Shown here: positions 26,825 to 35,125 of the stretch, in pieces
How positions within the stretch are numbered: the stretch's first letter is position 1
Layout of the letters: the number at the start of each line of letters is the position of its first letter
Origin: Propionivibrio sp.
GTDB lineage: Bacteria > Pseudomonadota > Gammaproteobacteria > Burkholderiales > Rhodocyclaceae
Assembly (NCBI GenBank): GCA_016705685.1
Contig: JADJLB010000012.1
Span: 248,001-312,000, forward strand
Direction: 5' to 3'
Length of the DNA stretch: 64,000 nucleotides
The notes under the pieces: model-generated
Databases searched by the model: none
What the model was told of the DNA's origin: nothing
What the model saw: the letters and a program-made list of their open reading frames with translations, nothing else
Position numbers and translations under genes: made by a program

Positions 26825-27523
26825 TCACGTCAATTCAAAATGATTGAGCATTTCGCGGACGCTAGATGGTTCGTTGAACATCATCACGTCGATTATCGAT
26901 AGCGATGGAACGAAGGGGCAGTCCAACTGGCGATATGCCGTCTGCCTTGGCTGCAGAAATCGCAATTTGATGCCGGCATCGTCAAACGATTTGTGCTTGT
27001 AAAGCAATCTGCCGCCAGAAAGATTGAAGTACTCTGTAGCCTTTTCACGCCGACAAATATCGAGTATCCGTTCTTCAGCCTTCAGCTCCCTGTTACCGTA
27101 CAGCCGGGATGTGGCAACGATTTCGGTCGAAACGCCCAGGAGTTGGGCGACAGCAAGAATACTGTTCAGTGCGAGCTGACCAACGAATTCAATATTCGGA
27201 TCGTACACTTCACTGACAAGTCGGTAAATGTGCTCAAATTGAGGCGCCTTGCGGTATGCTTGTTCGACAGTCTTGAGGAACTTCCGGCGACCAATTGGAC
27301 TTGACACAAGTCGAGTGGCGTAAACCGGCACAAACGAGCTTGCGTGCCGTATCGGAAGGCTGAACAGGGTGGGGCAACATGAGACGAGAATTCGGTTCCG
27401 GTTTATCCAGCCTTGCTTGATGAAGTTCACATCATCCAGAATGACCAGTCGATCCACTGCTGCCATTAACTGAAAATACCCTATATAAGGGAAGAAGTAA
27501 GGCTGCATCACGGCAAGTTTCAT
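26825..27523 (-). CDS. WbqC-family protein
   Basis: 232 residues from ATG 27523, which overlaps the aminotransferase stop as ATGA; an earlier in-frame start would overlap more. The N-terminus MKLAVMQPYFFPYIGYFQLM and DDVNFIKQGWINRNRIL are the signature of the WbqC-like family. Members occur in O-antigen and capsule clusters next to DegT/DnrJ aminotransferases. They are thought to modify amino sugars, but no reaction is established for this one. A His/Gly-rich segment, GGRLLYKHKSFDDAGI, lies near residue 175. The protein has no signal or membrane helix. Confidence 0.85.
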   Translation of the reverse strand: MKLAVMQPYFFPYIGYFQLMAAVDRLVILDDVNFIKQGWINRNRILVSCCPTLFSLPIRHASSFVPVYATRLVSSPIGRRKFLKTVEQAYRKAPQFEHIYRLVSEVYDPNIEFVGQLALNSILAVAQLLGVSTEIVATSRLYGNRELKAEERILDICRREKATEYFNLSGGRLLYKHKSFDDAGIKLRFLQPRQTAYRQLDCPFVPSLSIIDVMMFNEPSSVREMLNHFELT

Positions 27524-28596
27524 GATAGAAGGCAAGCCCTAAGCATGTCGGTGATTTCTCGCTGCATACTGCTGGTGATTGCATGCGATAGTGGAAGGCA
27601 AAGCACGCGCGCGGACACAGCCTCAGCCAGCGGACAGGAGTCGCCCTGGACATATGGAAGACGGTTCAGCGGCGGAAAGAAATATCGCCTCGTTCCGATA
27701 TTCGCTGCTGCCAGCGCAGCTCGCGCGCTCAGCAGCGCGGCTTCGGAAGGAAATACAACGGGATAATACGCGAAATTCCGTTCAAGGCCTTCCGCAGGTT
27801 GTGGCCTTACCAACGGCAGTTCGTGCAACTGTTGATCATAGCCCGACGCCAGCTCGCGACGCATCGCAATAAGTTCCGGCACTCTGGGCAACATGCACAA
27901 ACCCATCGCCGCATGCAGTTCGGAATTCTTGGCATTGATACCGATCGAGAAGTAGTCCTCCCCTATGTGACCGAATGCCCGGTATAGGCGAATCTTGCGC
28001 GCCAAATCGTCGTTGTCGGTCACGACGGCCCCGCCCTCCCCGGTGTGGAACAACTTGGTGGCATGAAAACTCAGGGCTGCGGCATCTCCGTAGCTTGCTA
28101 GAGACCGACCGTTCAAACGGGCACCAAAGGTGTGGGCGGCATCATACAAAACCTTGAGATTGTGTCGACGTGCTATGGCGGCGATGGCGTCCACTTCGCA
28201 GGCGCAACCGTAAACGTGAACAGCAAGAATTGCCTCCGTCTCGGGCGTAATTGCTGCTTCGATCTTTCCCGGGTCGATGCAATAATCTCGGGGACCAATG
28301 TCCACAAATACTGGCTCACAGTGTTCCCATAACAGTGCGCCCGTGGTTGCCACGTAGGAAAATGGCGTGGTAATCACCTGGCCCTTGATGTCCATGGCGC
28401 GTAGGGCGACTTGCAACGCCAAGGTTCCGTTGGCCGTAAAGAACAGATGTTTGACTCCCAGGAAATCTTTTAGCCGTTGCTCTAGTTCCCTGAGCAATTC
28501 GCCGTTATTGGTGATCTGGCCGGAAGCCCAAATGCGCTCCAAGTAACTGACATATTCCTCAAGGGGGGGGAGGAAGGTCTTGGTGACGTTAATCAT
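27520..28596 (-). CDS. DegT/DnrJ/EryC1-family sugar aminotransferase
   Basis: 358 residues from ATG 28596 (MINVTKTFLPPLEEY), overlapping the methyltransferase by 8 bases; more distal in-frame starts run deep into that gene. A PLP fold type I enzyme: the Schiff-base lysine is in SFHATKLFHTGEGGAVVT near residue 180, with TTPFSYVATTGAL and VLYDAAHTFGA ahead of it. The family transaminates keto-sugar nucleotides, for example to dTDP-3-amino-3,6-dideoxyhexoses (FdtB/VioA types). No dTDP-sugar synthesis genes (rmlA, rmlB) are in the window, so the substrate must come from elsewhere. Confidence 0.88.
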   Translation of the reverse strand: MINVTKTFLPPLEEYVSYLERIWASGQITNNGELLRELEQRLKDFLGVKHLFFTANGTLALQVALRAMDIKGQVITTPFSYVATTGALLWEHCEPVFVDIGPRDYCIDPGKIEAAITPETEAILAVHVYGCACEVDAIAAIARRHNLKVLYDAAHTFGARLNGRSLASYGDAAALSFHATKLFHTGEGGAVVTDNDDLARKIRLYRAFGHIGEDYFSIGINAKNSELHAAMGLCMLPRVPELIAMRRELASGYDQQLHELPLVRPQPAEGLERNFAYYPVVFPSEAALLSARAALAAANIGTRRYFFPPLNRLPYVQGDSCPLAEAVSARVLCLPLSHAITSSMQREITDMLRACLLS

Positions 28597-29365
28597 AAGG
28601 TCGTCTGGCGACATAAAGCACGCTGCGGCGAGTAATGCCGCACCGATCAAAAGTCTCGATGCCGAAGTGCTCGACCCCCATCTCATTCACGATAAAGCCA
28701 GCGCCTTGAATCCTGGATAAGTAATCCCTCTTTGCATAAAGACGCACGTGATCGCCTTGGCCGAACAATCGCCAGCGCTGGCTCTCCGTATTGGCTGTTG
28801 GGTCTTCCAGTGTACGCTCCAAATGAGTCATTACCGGCACCATCAGGATACCCCAGCCCCCCGGCTTGAGTATTCGCCACAATTCGCCAAACGCACGGCG
28901 GTCGTCAGCAACATGCTCCAGCACGTGCGAACAGATGAAACAGTCGAACTCTTCATCCCGATATGCCAACATGTTGGTGATATCAACACGATCATCGACG
29001 TTGCCCATGGTGGGATCAGCGGTCCGGTAATCAAACTTGCCCAGCCGACGAATGCGCTGGGAAAGCGCGGACTCTGGCGCAAAGTGTATAAGCCCTATAG
29101 GCTGCTTGTCCGATGCTGACCCCACGGCTTGGTCAAGAAACAACGCGTAAAGCCGCTCGCGGTCAGAGGCGCCACAGTGTGGGCAGGAATATTCAACCAA
29201 ATTGATCGTCTCACCCAAACCAAAATGAACAAAACCGTGTCTTTCCGCAGCTTCCCTGTAGCACGCTGGCAAAGGAAGAAAGGAGCCTACTGGGCGCTCA
29301 CACACCGAACAGTGACTCTTCCCCTTCCGACCCCCTCGTATGAAATTGCGAAGTGTTCTAAGCAT
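28589..29365 (-). CDS. Class I SAM-dependent methyltransferase with N-terminal zinc ribbon
   Basis: 258 residues. CSVC at residues 19-22 and CPHCGASDRERLYALFL near 60-76 look like a split four-cysteine zinc site. The methyltransferase core follows, with a poorly conserved motif I (IHFAPESALSQRI), DITNMLAYRDEEFDCFICSHVLEHVADDRRAFGELWRILKPGGWGILMVPV at about 127-178, and GDHVRLYAKRDYLSRI near 205. The start overlaps wzt by 8 bases. Because Wzt carries a C-terminal binding domain, methylation may cap the chain for export, as in some O-antigens; this is an inference from position. Confidence 0.82.
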   Translation of the reverse strand: MLRTLRNFIRGGRKGKSHCSVCERPVGSFLPLPACYREAAERHGFVHFGLGETINLVEYSCPHCGASDRERLYALFLDQAVGSASDKQPIGLIHFAPESALSQRIRRLGKFDYRTADPTMGNVDDRVDITNMLAYRDEEFDCFICSHVLEHVADDRRAFGELWRILKPGGWGILMVPVMTHLERTLEDPTANTESQRWRLFGQGDHVRLYAKRDYLSRIQGAGFIVNEMGVEHFGIETFDRCGITRRSVLYVARRPYD

Positions 29366-30626
29366 CCATTACCGCCACAGAATTTTCAACGTACACCTTG
29401 GACCACAATTTGACTGGCACGCGCTCCTGCACAACAAATACCAGCGCGTTTTCGACAAAATCAACGAAGCGCGCGCTACGATTGGGCACGACGGGAACAG
29501 AAAGAACAGCAAGAATATTGTAGGTGCCGTCGACCAAAGGAAGTCTGGTAGTGAATTCCACGATCTTCCGGTCGCCAGCTCCGCCCTTGACAAGGCCGTA
29601 ACCTTCCAGGACGGTCGTACTTCCTGCAATAATCAGGTGCTTGTCGTCGCGCAAGTAGTACGACACTGCAACTTCACATGCTTCGAAGAATCGCATGTGC
29701 AATCGCACTCTTACGGCCTCGCCGAAATTGGCGTTGCTGCATACGCGACCTTCGGTATCCAGCAACTCAACCGCTGTGACGCGCGACTCGCCCGTCCCTT
29801 GACGAAAGGCCTTTACCCGCTCGGCGAATTGAGAGTCGTCCTGACATCCAACTTCCCCGGGTGCGTAAGCTTGACGAGACGAACTTGCAGCACTACGAAT
29901 CTCTCTCAGGTAGCGTTCGGCAATCTCGCTCGCCGACCCGATTTCGATAAGGTCGCCACAATCCAAATATATCCCCCGGCTACATAGTGACCGGACCGCA
30001 TTCATGTCATGGGAAACAAACAGGACAGTAACGCCACGCTGACGAAAGCGGCGAAACACCGTCATGCACTTTGCTTGAAAGTCTATGTCTCCTACAGCCA
30101 GCGCTTCGTCTACGACGAGGATGTCGGGGTCCGTATGAATGGCTGTAGAAAAGGCCAGTCGCAGGAACATTCCGCTGGAATAAGTTCTCACTGGCTGTTC
30201 CATGAATTCACCTATATCGGCGAACGTTGCAATGGCGTCAAATCTTCGCGAGATATCGTCCTTTGAAAAACCCAACACGGCCCCTTGGAAATAGACGTTT
30301 TCTCGGCCCGTAAACTCCGGGTTGAACCCGGCACCAAGCTCCAGCAGCGCGGAGACTCGACCCTGCACTACAACCGTCCCCGAGGTGGGCTTCAGTATGC
30401 CGCAAACAAGTTGCAGCAGCGTGCTCTTGCCCGAGCCGTTGCGGCCGATGATGCCGACCGTTTCACCCTTCTTGATGTCAAACGAGACATCCTTCAGCGC
30501 AGTGAATTCGCGGTGATATTGCTTGAGCCCCAGGCTGAAGAACTGCTTGATGCGGTCGCCCGGATGCCCGAACAGCCGGTAGGTCTTGGTGAGATTACGG
30601 ACGGAGATGGCGATGTCAGAGCGCAT
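29358..30626 (-). CDS. wzt: Polysaccharide ABC exporter ATP-binding protein with C-terminal carbohydrate-binding domain
   Basis: 422 residues from ATG 30626 (MRSDIAISVRNLTKTYRL), overlapping hepT by 11 bases; an ATG at 30653 is possible but would overlap by 38. The ATPase half has Walker A GRNGSGKST near residue 66, signature TYSSGMFLRLAFS near 150 and Walker B ILVVDEALAVGD. From about residue 245 a Wzt C-terminal beta-sandwich follows. In E. coli O9a and related systems this domain recognises the modified non-reducing end of the glycan. The partner permease lies at 32254-33062, separated by two toxin-antitoxin pairs. Confidence 0.92.
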   Translation of the reverse strand: MRSDIAISVRNLTKTYRLFGHPGDRIKQFFSLGLKQYHREFTALKDVSFDIKKGETVGIIGRNGSGKSTLLQLVCGILKPTSGTVVVQGRVSALLELGAGFNPEFTGRENVYFQGAVLGFSKDDISRRFDAIATFADIGEFMEQPVRTYSSGMFLRLAFSTAIHTDPDILVVDEALAVGDIDFQAKCMTVFRRFRQRGVTVLFVSHDMNAVRSLCSRGIYLDCGDLIEIGSASEIAERYLREIRSAASSSRQAYAPGEVGCQDDSQFAERVKAFRQGTGESRVTAVELLDTEGRVCSNANFGEAVRVRLHMRFFEACEVAVSYYLRDDKHLIIAGSTTVLEGYGLVKGGAGDRKIVEFTTRLPLVDGTYNILAVLSVPVVPNRSARFVDFVENALVFVVQERVPVKLWSKVYVENSVAVMDA

Positions 30627-30999
30627 CGCCGTCCTTTTCTCCTGTTTGACCATCGCTCAGGATCGTTTGAGTTACGTCCAGCAGTATTGGGAGTTCTATC
30701 CTTATCGCATTCCAGACGATTTCAAGATCGACACCGAAATATTCATGAACTAATAGGTTGCGAAAATCCTTGATGTCTCGCCAAGGCACGGCCGGGTATT
30801 CGCTTTTGATCGCTTCAGGGAGCTTTCCAACTGCTTGTCCGATGATCTCAAATTCTCGTATGACGGCGGCACAACGCATCCTGTCACCAATAAATGTTTT
30901 GAAGTCAACGTCTCGAACATAGGACTGAATTGCGCGCGTCGAATCCAGAATGTCTGCGAGATATAGCTGGTGGCGGCGTTCAGGCATAAAGAACTTCAT
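30616..30999 (-). CDS. hepT: HEPN toxin, HepT-like (DUF86), first pair
   Basis: 127 residues of the HepT/DUF86 family. The R-x4-H nuclease signature appears as DFRNLLVHEYFGVD near residue 98, and ILDSTRAIQSYV and AVIREFEIIGQAVGKLPE match conserved helices. HepT-type proteins are RNases or HEPN toxins held inactive by AMPylation of a C-terminal tyrosine through the partner MntA; a Tyr follows the HEPN motif here (HEYFGVD). It overlaps the antitoxin gene upstream by 20 bases and the wzt start downstream by 11 bases, so it is co-transcribed with the polysaccharide operon. Confidence 0.9.
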   Translation of the reverse strand: MKFFMPERRHQLYLADILDSTRAIQSYVRDVDFKTFIGDRMRCAAVIREFEIIGQAVGKLPEAIKSEYPAVPWRDIKDFRNLLVHEYFGVDLEIVWNAIRIELPILLDVTQTILSDGQTGEKDGDAL

Positions 31000-31273
31000 T
31001 TTTGATCGACTCGTGCGCCACTGGCTTTAATGCGCTCTCAAGTCCAAGATCGACGTGCTTCCCGAGGTGTTCTTCAAGATAGCGCTTGAACCCGAAAAAA
31101 TTTCTTAAGGTTTTCTTCTCAGACTGAAACTCTACGAGAATGTCTATATCCGAGTCGTCATGTGCAGATTGGCGTGCGTAGCTGCCAAAAAGACCAACGA
31201 CCGCAACGCCGTATTCCGATTGCATTTCATTCTTGTGCGCCCTCAGGAAGTTCATGATGTCGTCTCGAGTCAT
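30980..31273 (-). CDS. mntA: MNT nucleotidyltransferase antitoxin, MntA-like, first pair
   Basis: 97 residues of the minimal nucleotidyltransferase family. The catalytic signature GSYARQSAHDDSDID near residue 30 fits GS-x10-D-x-D, and a third acid may be in KHVDLGLES. MntA enzymes neutralise HepT by transferring AMP to it (type VII toxin-antitoxin). The gene precedes and overlaps its toxin, the usual order. It lies within the wzm-wzt interval. Confidence 0.9.
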   Translation of the reverse strand: MTRDDIMNFLRAHKNEMQSEYGVAVVGLFGSYARQSAHDDSDIDILVEFQSEKKTLRNFFGFKRYLEEHLGKHVDLGLESALKPVAHESIKNEVLYA

Positions 31274-31429
31274 CTCATGCCTCTTGCTGGAGAAGCTTGC
31301 TTTGATATTTCAATCAGCTCACTTTTTTTCGAAAGCATTGCGATGACTCCTTTCGACACAGCAATTAGAGATCAAGTTCAAGGGCATCTTTTTACATAGT
31401 CACTTGCGCATCACACCCAGCCCCGCCGC

Positions 31430-31891
31430 TCAACTTAGATAATCATTTTTTCGGCAGCAGCCATAAGTGCGGGCACAAAAAAAGTGACCGGTTTGCAGGG
31501 CGCTACTGAGTACGATTGGGTCTTCGGCATATTCATGCACCATCTGGTTTCTCTGCTTGCGCATGGTCAGCCCATCATCGGCGGACTTGATCAGATCAAG
31601 CCGTTCGGCCCTGTCGAGGTTATCGATCATTGTGGCGGGTGTTTCGCCGAGCGCAATCAGAATTAGGGGGAGTAGTTCGTATCCGGGCGTGTCTTGTAAT
31701 CGCCCCAGTCTGCCAACGAAAGCTTCCACACGTTCTGCCTGTTCGGGATCAGAATCAAGTTGCTTGGCGCGTTCGACAGAAAACGGCTTGTCGAAAAGAC
31801 GCTGGTCTGTGCACGCCAGAGGAAAGCATTCCTTGCGCACCACGCGGCTCAGGAACTGCAGTCGCAGCCGAAGCTTAGTGTCTTGAATCAT
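31430..31891 (-). CDS. HEPN-domain toxin-like protein, second pair (C-terminus probably frameshifted)
   Basis: 153 residues as read. The HEPN motif is RKQRNQMVHEYAEDP near residue 115 (RN-x3-H). The residues before it fit a HEPN four-helix bundle of a family different from the first pair. The last 16 residues (after ALQTGHFF) look wrong: removing one base from the A7 run at 31477-31483 (T7 on the coding strand) changes the tail to VPALMAAAEKMII with a stop at 31435-31437, a much more helix-like end. The tract is either an assembly error or a slippage site. The start overlaps its MNT partner by 4 bases. Confidence 0.78.
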   Translation of the reverse strand: MIQDTKLRLRLQFLSRVVRKECFPLACTDQRLFDKPFSVERAKQLDSDPEQAERVEAFVGRLGRLQDTPGYELLPLILIALGETPATMIDNLDRAERLDLIKSADDGLTMRKQRNQMVHEYAEDPIVLSSALQTGHFFCARTYGCCRKNDYLS

Positions 31892-32187
31892 AGCGGCTGG
31901 CCTTCCCTGATCGCGACATCGTGAATCGGTAGCCGCAGGAGGTTGGGCACTGTCAGTAGTACATCCACCTTGCGACCATCTATCAGACGACTGACCTCGG
32001 CGGAAAGCTGGGCAGAGAGAAGGGCTGGATTGGCAACGGGTCTATCCAGTTCGATCAAAAGATCAAGATCACCGCCTTTGGCATCATCGTCTAATCGGGA
32101 TCCGAATACACGCACCACTACGGGCCTTTGTGTAATTTGGCATGCCAGTTTCACGATCTCGACAGCTTGATGGTTGGTCAGGCGCAT
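31888..32187 (-). CDS. MNT nucleotidyltransferase antitoxin, second pair
   Basis: 99 residues. The catalytic pattern VFGSRLDDDAKGGDLDLLIE near residue 28 fits GS-x(n)-D-x-D, with a third acid in RKVDVLL near residue 74. It precedes and overlaps the HEPN gene by 4 bases, which defines a second HEPN-MNT pair. It begins 66 bases after the wzm stop. It is only distantly similar to the first MNT protein, so the two pairs were probably acquired separately rather than duplicated in place. Confidence 0.87.
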   Translation of the reverse strand: MRLTNHQAVEIVKLACQITQRPVVVRVFGSRLDDDAKGGDLDLLIELDRPVANPALLSAQLSAEVSRLIDGRKVDVLLTVPNLLRLPIHDVAIREGQPL

Positions 32188-32253
32188 GCTGTGATTGTAA
32201 GTGAATCCGATCGTTGGTCGCCGTTTCCCGGGCGCCGACTATTCACCTGGAAA

Positions 32254-33062
32254 TCACAGCGCATCGGCAAATTCATCACGGCTATGGCGGAAGAATGAAT
32301 GACCCAGGAAAGCAGCAATGGCGCCGAACAACAGCGCGGCTCCCCATGCAAACCAGGAAATCGGTTGTACAAGAATGGCGGCGCGCGTGGCTTCGATAAC
32401 CGCACCGAGAGGATTGAGCGCATAGACCGGACGCAAGAACCCGGGCACCGCGCTTGCCGGGTAGAACACCGGCGAGAGGAACAGCAACATTTGCACGAAG
32501 AGCGGCACGATCTGCGTCATGTCCTTGATGAACACGCCCCAGGCGGCGAGGAACCAGGCGGCACCGATGCCGAGCAGCACGGCCGGAAGCAGCAGCAGGG
32601 GAAGAGCAGTATGCCGGGCGAGAGATTGCCCGTCACGGCGAGTGCCGCCACCAGGATGAGGAAATTGAAGGCGGCATGCACGAACGCGGCGCCGAGTGGC
32701 ACCAGTGGCAGAATGCCCAGCGGAAAGATGATCTTCTTCACGTAGCTGGGATAGCCGCGCACCGCAGCCGGCGCACGCGATACGGTTTCACCGAAGAGGT
32801 TGAAGACGATCAGGCCGCAGTAAAGGAGCAGCCAGAAGGGTGCACCGCTATCCTGATGAGGCCAGCGCGTCTGAAATACCTGCCCGAAGATGAAAGCATA
32901 AATCGCCAGCATCAATAGCGGGCTCAGGAAGATCCACGCCACGCCAAACATTGCGCCGCGATAACGCAACAGCACATCGCGCTTGACCAGTTGGCCGAGC
33001 AGATAGCGGTGCTGCCAGACTTCAGAAAAAATCTTCAATGGATTCAGAACGGCGGCACTCAT
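32254..33062 (-). pseudogene. wzm: Polysaccharide ABC exporter permease with a single-base frameshift
   Basis: Two overlapping frames together make one Wzm-type permease of about 268 residues. The first (from 33062, MSAAVLNPLKIFSEVWQHRYLLGQLVKRDV) covers the N-terminal half through AVTGNLSPGILLF. The second resumes as PLLLLPAVLLGIGAAWFLAAWGVF and ends at ADAL. Adding one base to the G4 run at 32598-32601 (C4 on the coding strand) restores continuity. Six membrane helices are then present, with the ABC-2 pattern LRYRGAMFGVAWIFLSPLL. It overlaps cysC as ATGA. Either the gene is broken, abolishing export through this system, or the G-run was miscalled. Confidence 0.85.
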
Positions 33063-33667
33063 GGCGGCGGAAGGACTCCACGATCCTTAAGGCAGGCGAT
33101 GACTTGGTCGACACATTGTTCCAAGGATAGACGCCCCGTGTCTACAGTCAAATCCGGAGTGATCGGCTCTTCATACGGTGAAGAAATACCGGTGAAATCC
33201 GGAATCTCTCCCGCTCGAGCCCGGCGGTACATGCCTTTCACATCGCGCCCTTCGCAGACTTCGAGCGGACAACGGCAATACGCTTCGACGAAGTCCTCCG
33301 GCGCAAACAGTTCACGCGCCCTCAGCCGATCAGCACGAAATGGCGAAATGAATGCAGTCAGGGTAATTACGCCGGCTTCGGTAAGCAATTTGGCCATCTC
33401 ACCGATGCGACGAATATTCTCGCTGCGGTCGTCTTCCGAAAAACCCAGATCGCCGCACAGTCCATGACGGACGTTGTCGCCATCCAGAACCAAGGTGCGG
33501 CATCCTATCTCGTGGAGTCTCTGTTCAACGGCGTGGGAGAGCGTGGATTTTCCGGAACCCGACAAACCGGTAAACCACACCACCAGGCTTCGGTGCCCAT
33601 TCATTTTCTGCCTGGCAGATCGTGTGATCAGCGCATGATGCCAAATGATATTCGAGCGATCAACCAT
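33059..33667 (-). CDS. cysC: Adenylyl-sulfate (APS) kinase
   Basis: 202 residues from ATG 33667 (MVDRSNIIWHHALITRSARQ), the usual CysC N-terminus; further in-frame starts upstream add about 32 residues with no family match. The P-loop is FTGLSGSGKSTL near residue 35, LDGDNVRHGLCGDLGFS and ENIRRIGEMAKLL follow, and the phosphorylation-site loop ISPFRADR is near 107. It makes PAPS from APS and ATP. It heads the polysaccharide operon, overlaps wzm by 4 bases, and has no cysD/cysN beside it, so its role here is probably to feed the sulfotransferase at 26008-26823. Confidence 0.93.
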   Translation of the reverse strand: MVDRSNIIWHHALITRSARQKMNGHRSLVVWFTGLSGSGKSTLSHAVEQRLHEIGCRTLVLDGDNVRHGLCGDLGFSEDDRSENIRRIGEMAKLLTEAGVITLTAFISPFRADRLRARELFAPEDFVEAYCRCPLEVCEGRDVKGMYRRARAGEIPDFTGISSPYEEPITPDLTVDTGRLSLEQCVDQVIACLKDRGVLPPP

Positions 33668-33871
33668 GGCAGCGCTCCCAATCCGACTGTTTATCCCGAG
33701 AGCGCCGGATGTCGCCAGCGTAACCAGGAACACCATTGTATTGCTTTGGCCAGGGCAGTACATCGAGCATCTTGAAGAGAGCGATGATGTGGTGCTTGCA
33801 TTGTCTCACGCTCTGTCCGCATCGGTGCAAGTGGAAACCGACAAGCGGAGGCAGTCAACAAATCCGGCCTT

Positions 33872-35125
33872 TCAGCGCACGCGCCTGACATTTGCGCCCA
33901 GTCGCGTCAGCTTTTCCTCGATCCGCTCATACCCCCGATCCAGATGATAAATCCGCTCGATCAGCGTTTCGCCCTGCGCGACCAGCCCGGCGATGACCAG
34001 ACTCGCCGAGGCGCGCAGATCGGTGGCCATCACGGTCGCTCCGTCGAGGTGCGGCACGCCGGTGACCAGCGCATTGTTGGCGTCGATCTTGATGTCGGCG
34101 CCTAGCCGGATCAGTTCGACGGCGTGCATGAAGCGGTTTTCGAAAATCGTTTCGCGGATCACCGCCGAACCTTCGGCGACGCAGTTGATGGCCATGAACT
34201 GCGCCTGCATGTCGGTCGGGAAGGCCGGATAAGGCTCGGTGCGGATGCTCACGGCCTTGAGTCGCTGCGGCGCCTTGAGCGTAATCGCGCCTTGTTCGGC
34301 CGCAACGTCGCAACCGGCTTCGCGCAGTTTCTGCACCACCGAATCCAGGTAGCCGACCGAAGTATTGAGCAGGCGGATATTGCCACGGGTCACGGCGGCA
34401 GCGCACAGATAGGTACCGGTCTCGATGCGGTCGGGCATGACGGCATGCGTCGCCCCATGCAGTCGTTCGACGCCCTGAACGCGGATGCTGCCGGTACCGG
34501 CACCCGAGATGCGTGCGCCCATCGAGATCAGGCAATTGGCCAGATCGACCACTTCGGGTTCGCACGCGGCATTTTCGATGACCGTTTCACCTTCAGCCAG
34601 TACGGCGGCCATCATCAGGTTCTCGGTGCCGGTTACCGTCACCATGTCGGTCACGATGCGCGCGCCTTTCAGGCGACTGGCTTTGGCCAGGATGTATCCG
34701 TTCTCGACGTGGATTTCAGCACCCATCGCCTGCAATCCCTTGATGTGCTGATCGACCGGCCGGGCACCGATAGCGCAACCACCGGGCAGCGAGACCTTGG
34801 CCTCGCCACAGCGCGCCAGCAGCGGCCCGAGAACGAGAATCGAGGCACGCATGGTCTTGACCATGTCGTAAGACGCGGTCGGGCTATTGACGCCACGGCT
34901 ATCGAGAATCAGGCCGCTGTTCCCATCCATCGTCACCTCGACGCCCATCTGCCCGATCAGGCGCAACATGGTCGCTACGTCGTTGAGGTGCGGCAGGTTG
35001 GTGATATGCAGCGCTTCAGCCGAAAGCAGGCTGGCGCAGAGTATCGGCAACGCCGCATTCTTGGCACCGGAAATCGATACCTCGCCGGATAGGGGAAACC
35101 CGCCTTGAATGAGCAGCTTATCCAC
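33872..35125 (-). CDS. murA: UDP-N-acetylglucosamine 1-carboxyvinyltransferase
   Basis: 417 residues; first committed step of peptidoglycan synthesis, transferring enolpyruvate from PEP to UDP-GlcNAc. The catalytic cysteine lies in [15 protein letters not shown] near residue 117, the Cys form that is sensitive to fosfomycin. [17 protein letters not shown] at the N-terminus and [12 protein letters not shown] near 305 are MurA signatures. It overlaps the bolA-like gene by 8 bases and is the last gene of the Mla operon here. The his genes that often follow murA in betaproteobacteria are replaced by the polysaccharide cluster. Confidence 0.97.
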   Translation of the reverse strand: MDKLLIQGGFPLSGEVSISGAKNAALPILCASLLSAEALHITNLPHLNDVATMLRLIGQMGVEVTMDGNSGLILDSRGVNSPTASYDMVKTMRASILVLGPLLARCGEAKVSLPGGCAIGARPVDQHIKGLQAMGAEIHVENGYILAKASRLKGARIVTDMVTVTGTENLMMAAVLAEGETVIENAACEPEVVDLANCLISMGARISGAGTGSIRVQGVERLHGATHAVMPDRIETGTYLCAAAVTRGNIRLLNTSVGYLDSVVQKLREAGCDVAAEQGAITLKAPQRLKAVSIRTEPYPAFPTDMQAQFMAINCVAEGSAVIRETIFENRFMHAVELIRLGADIKIDANNALVTGVPHLDGATVMATDLRASASLVIAGLVAQGETLIERIYHLDRGYERIEEKLTRLGANVRRVR

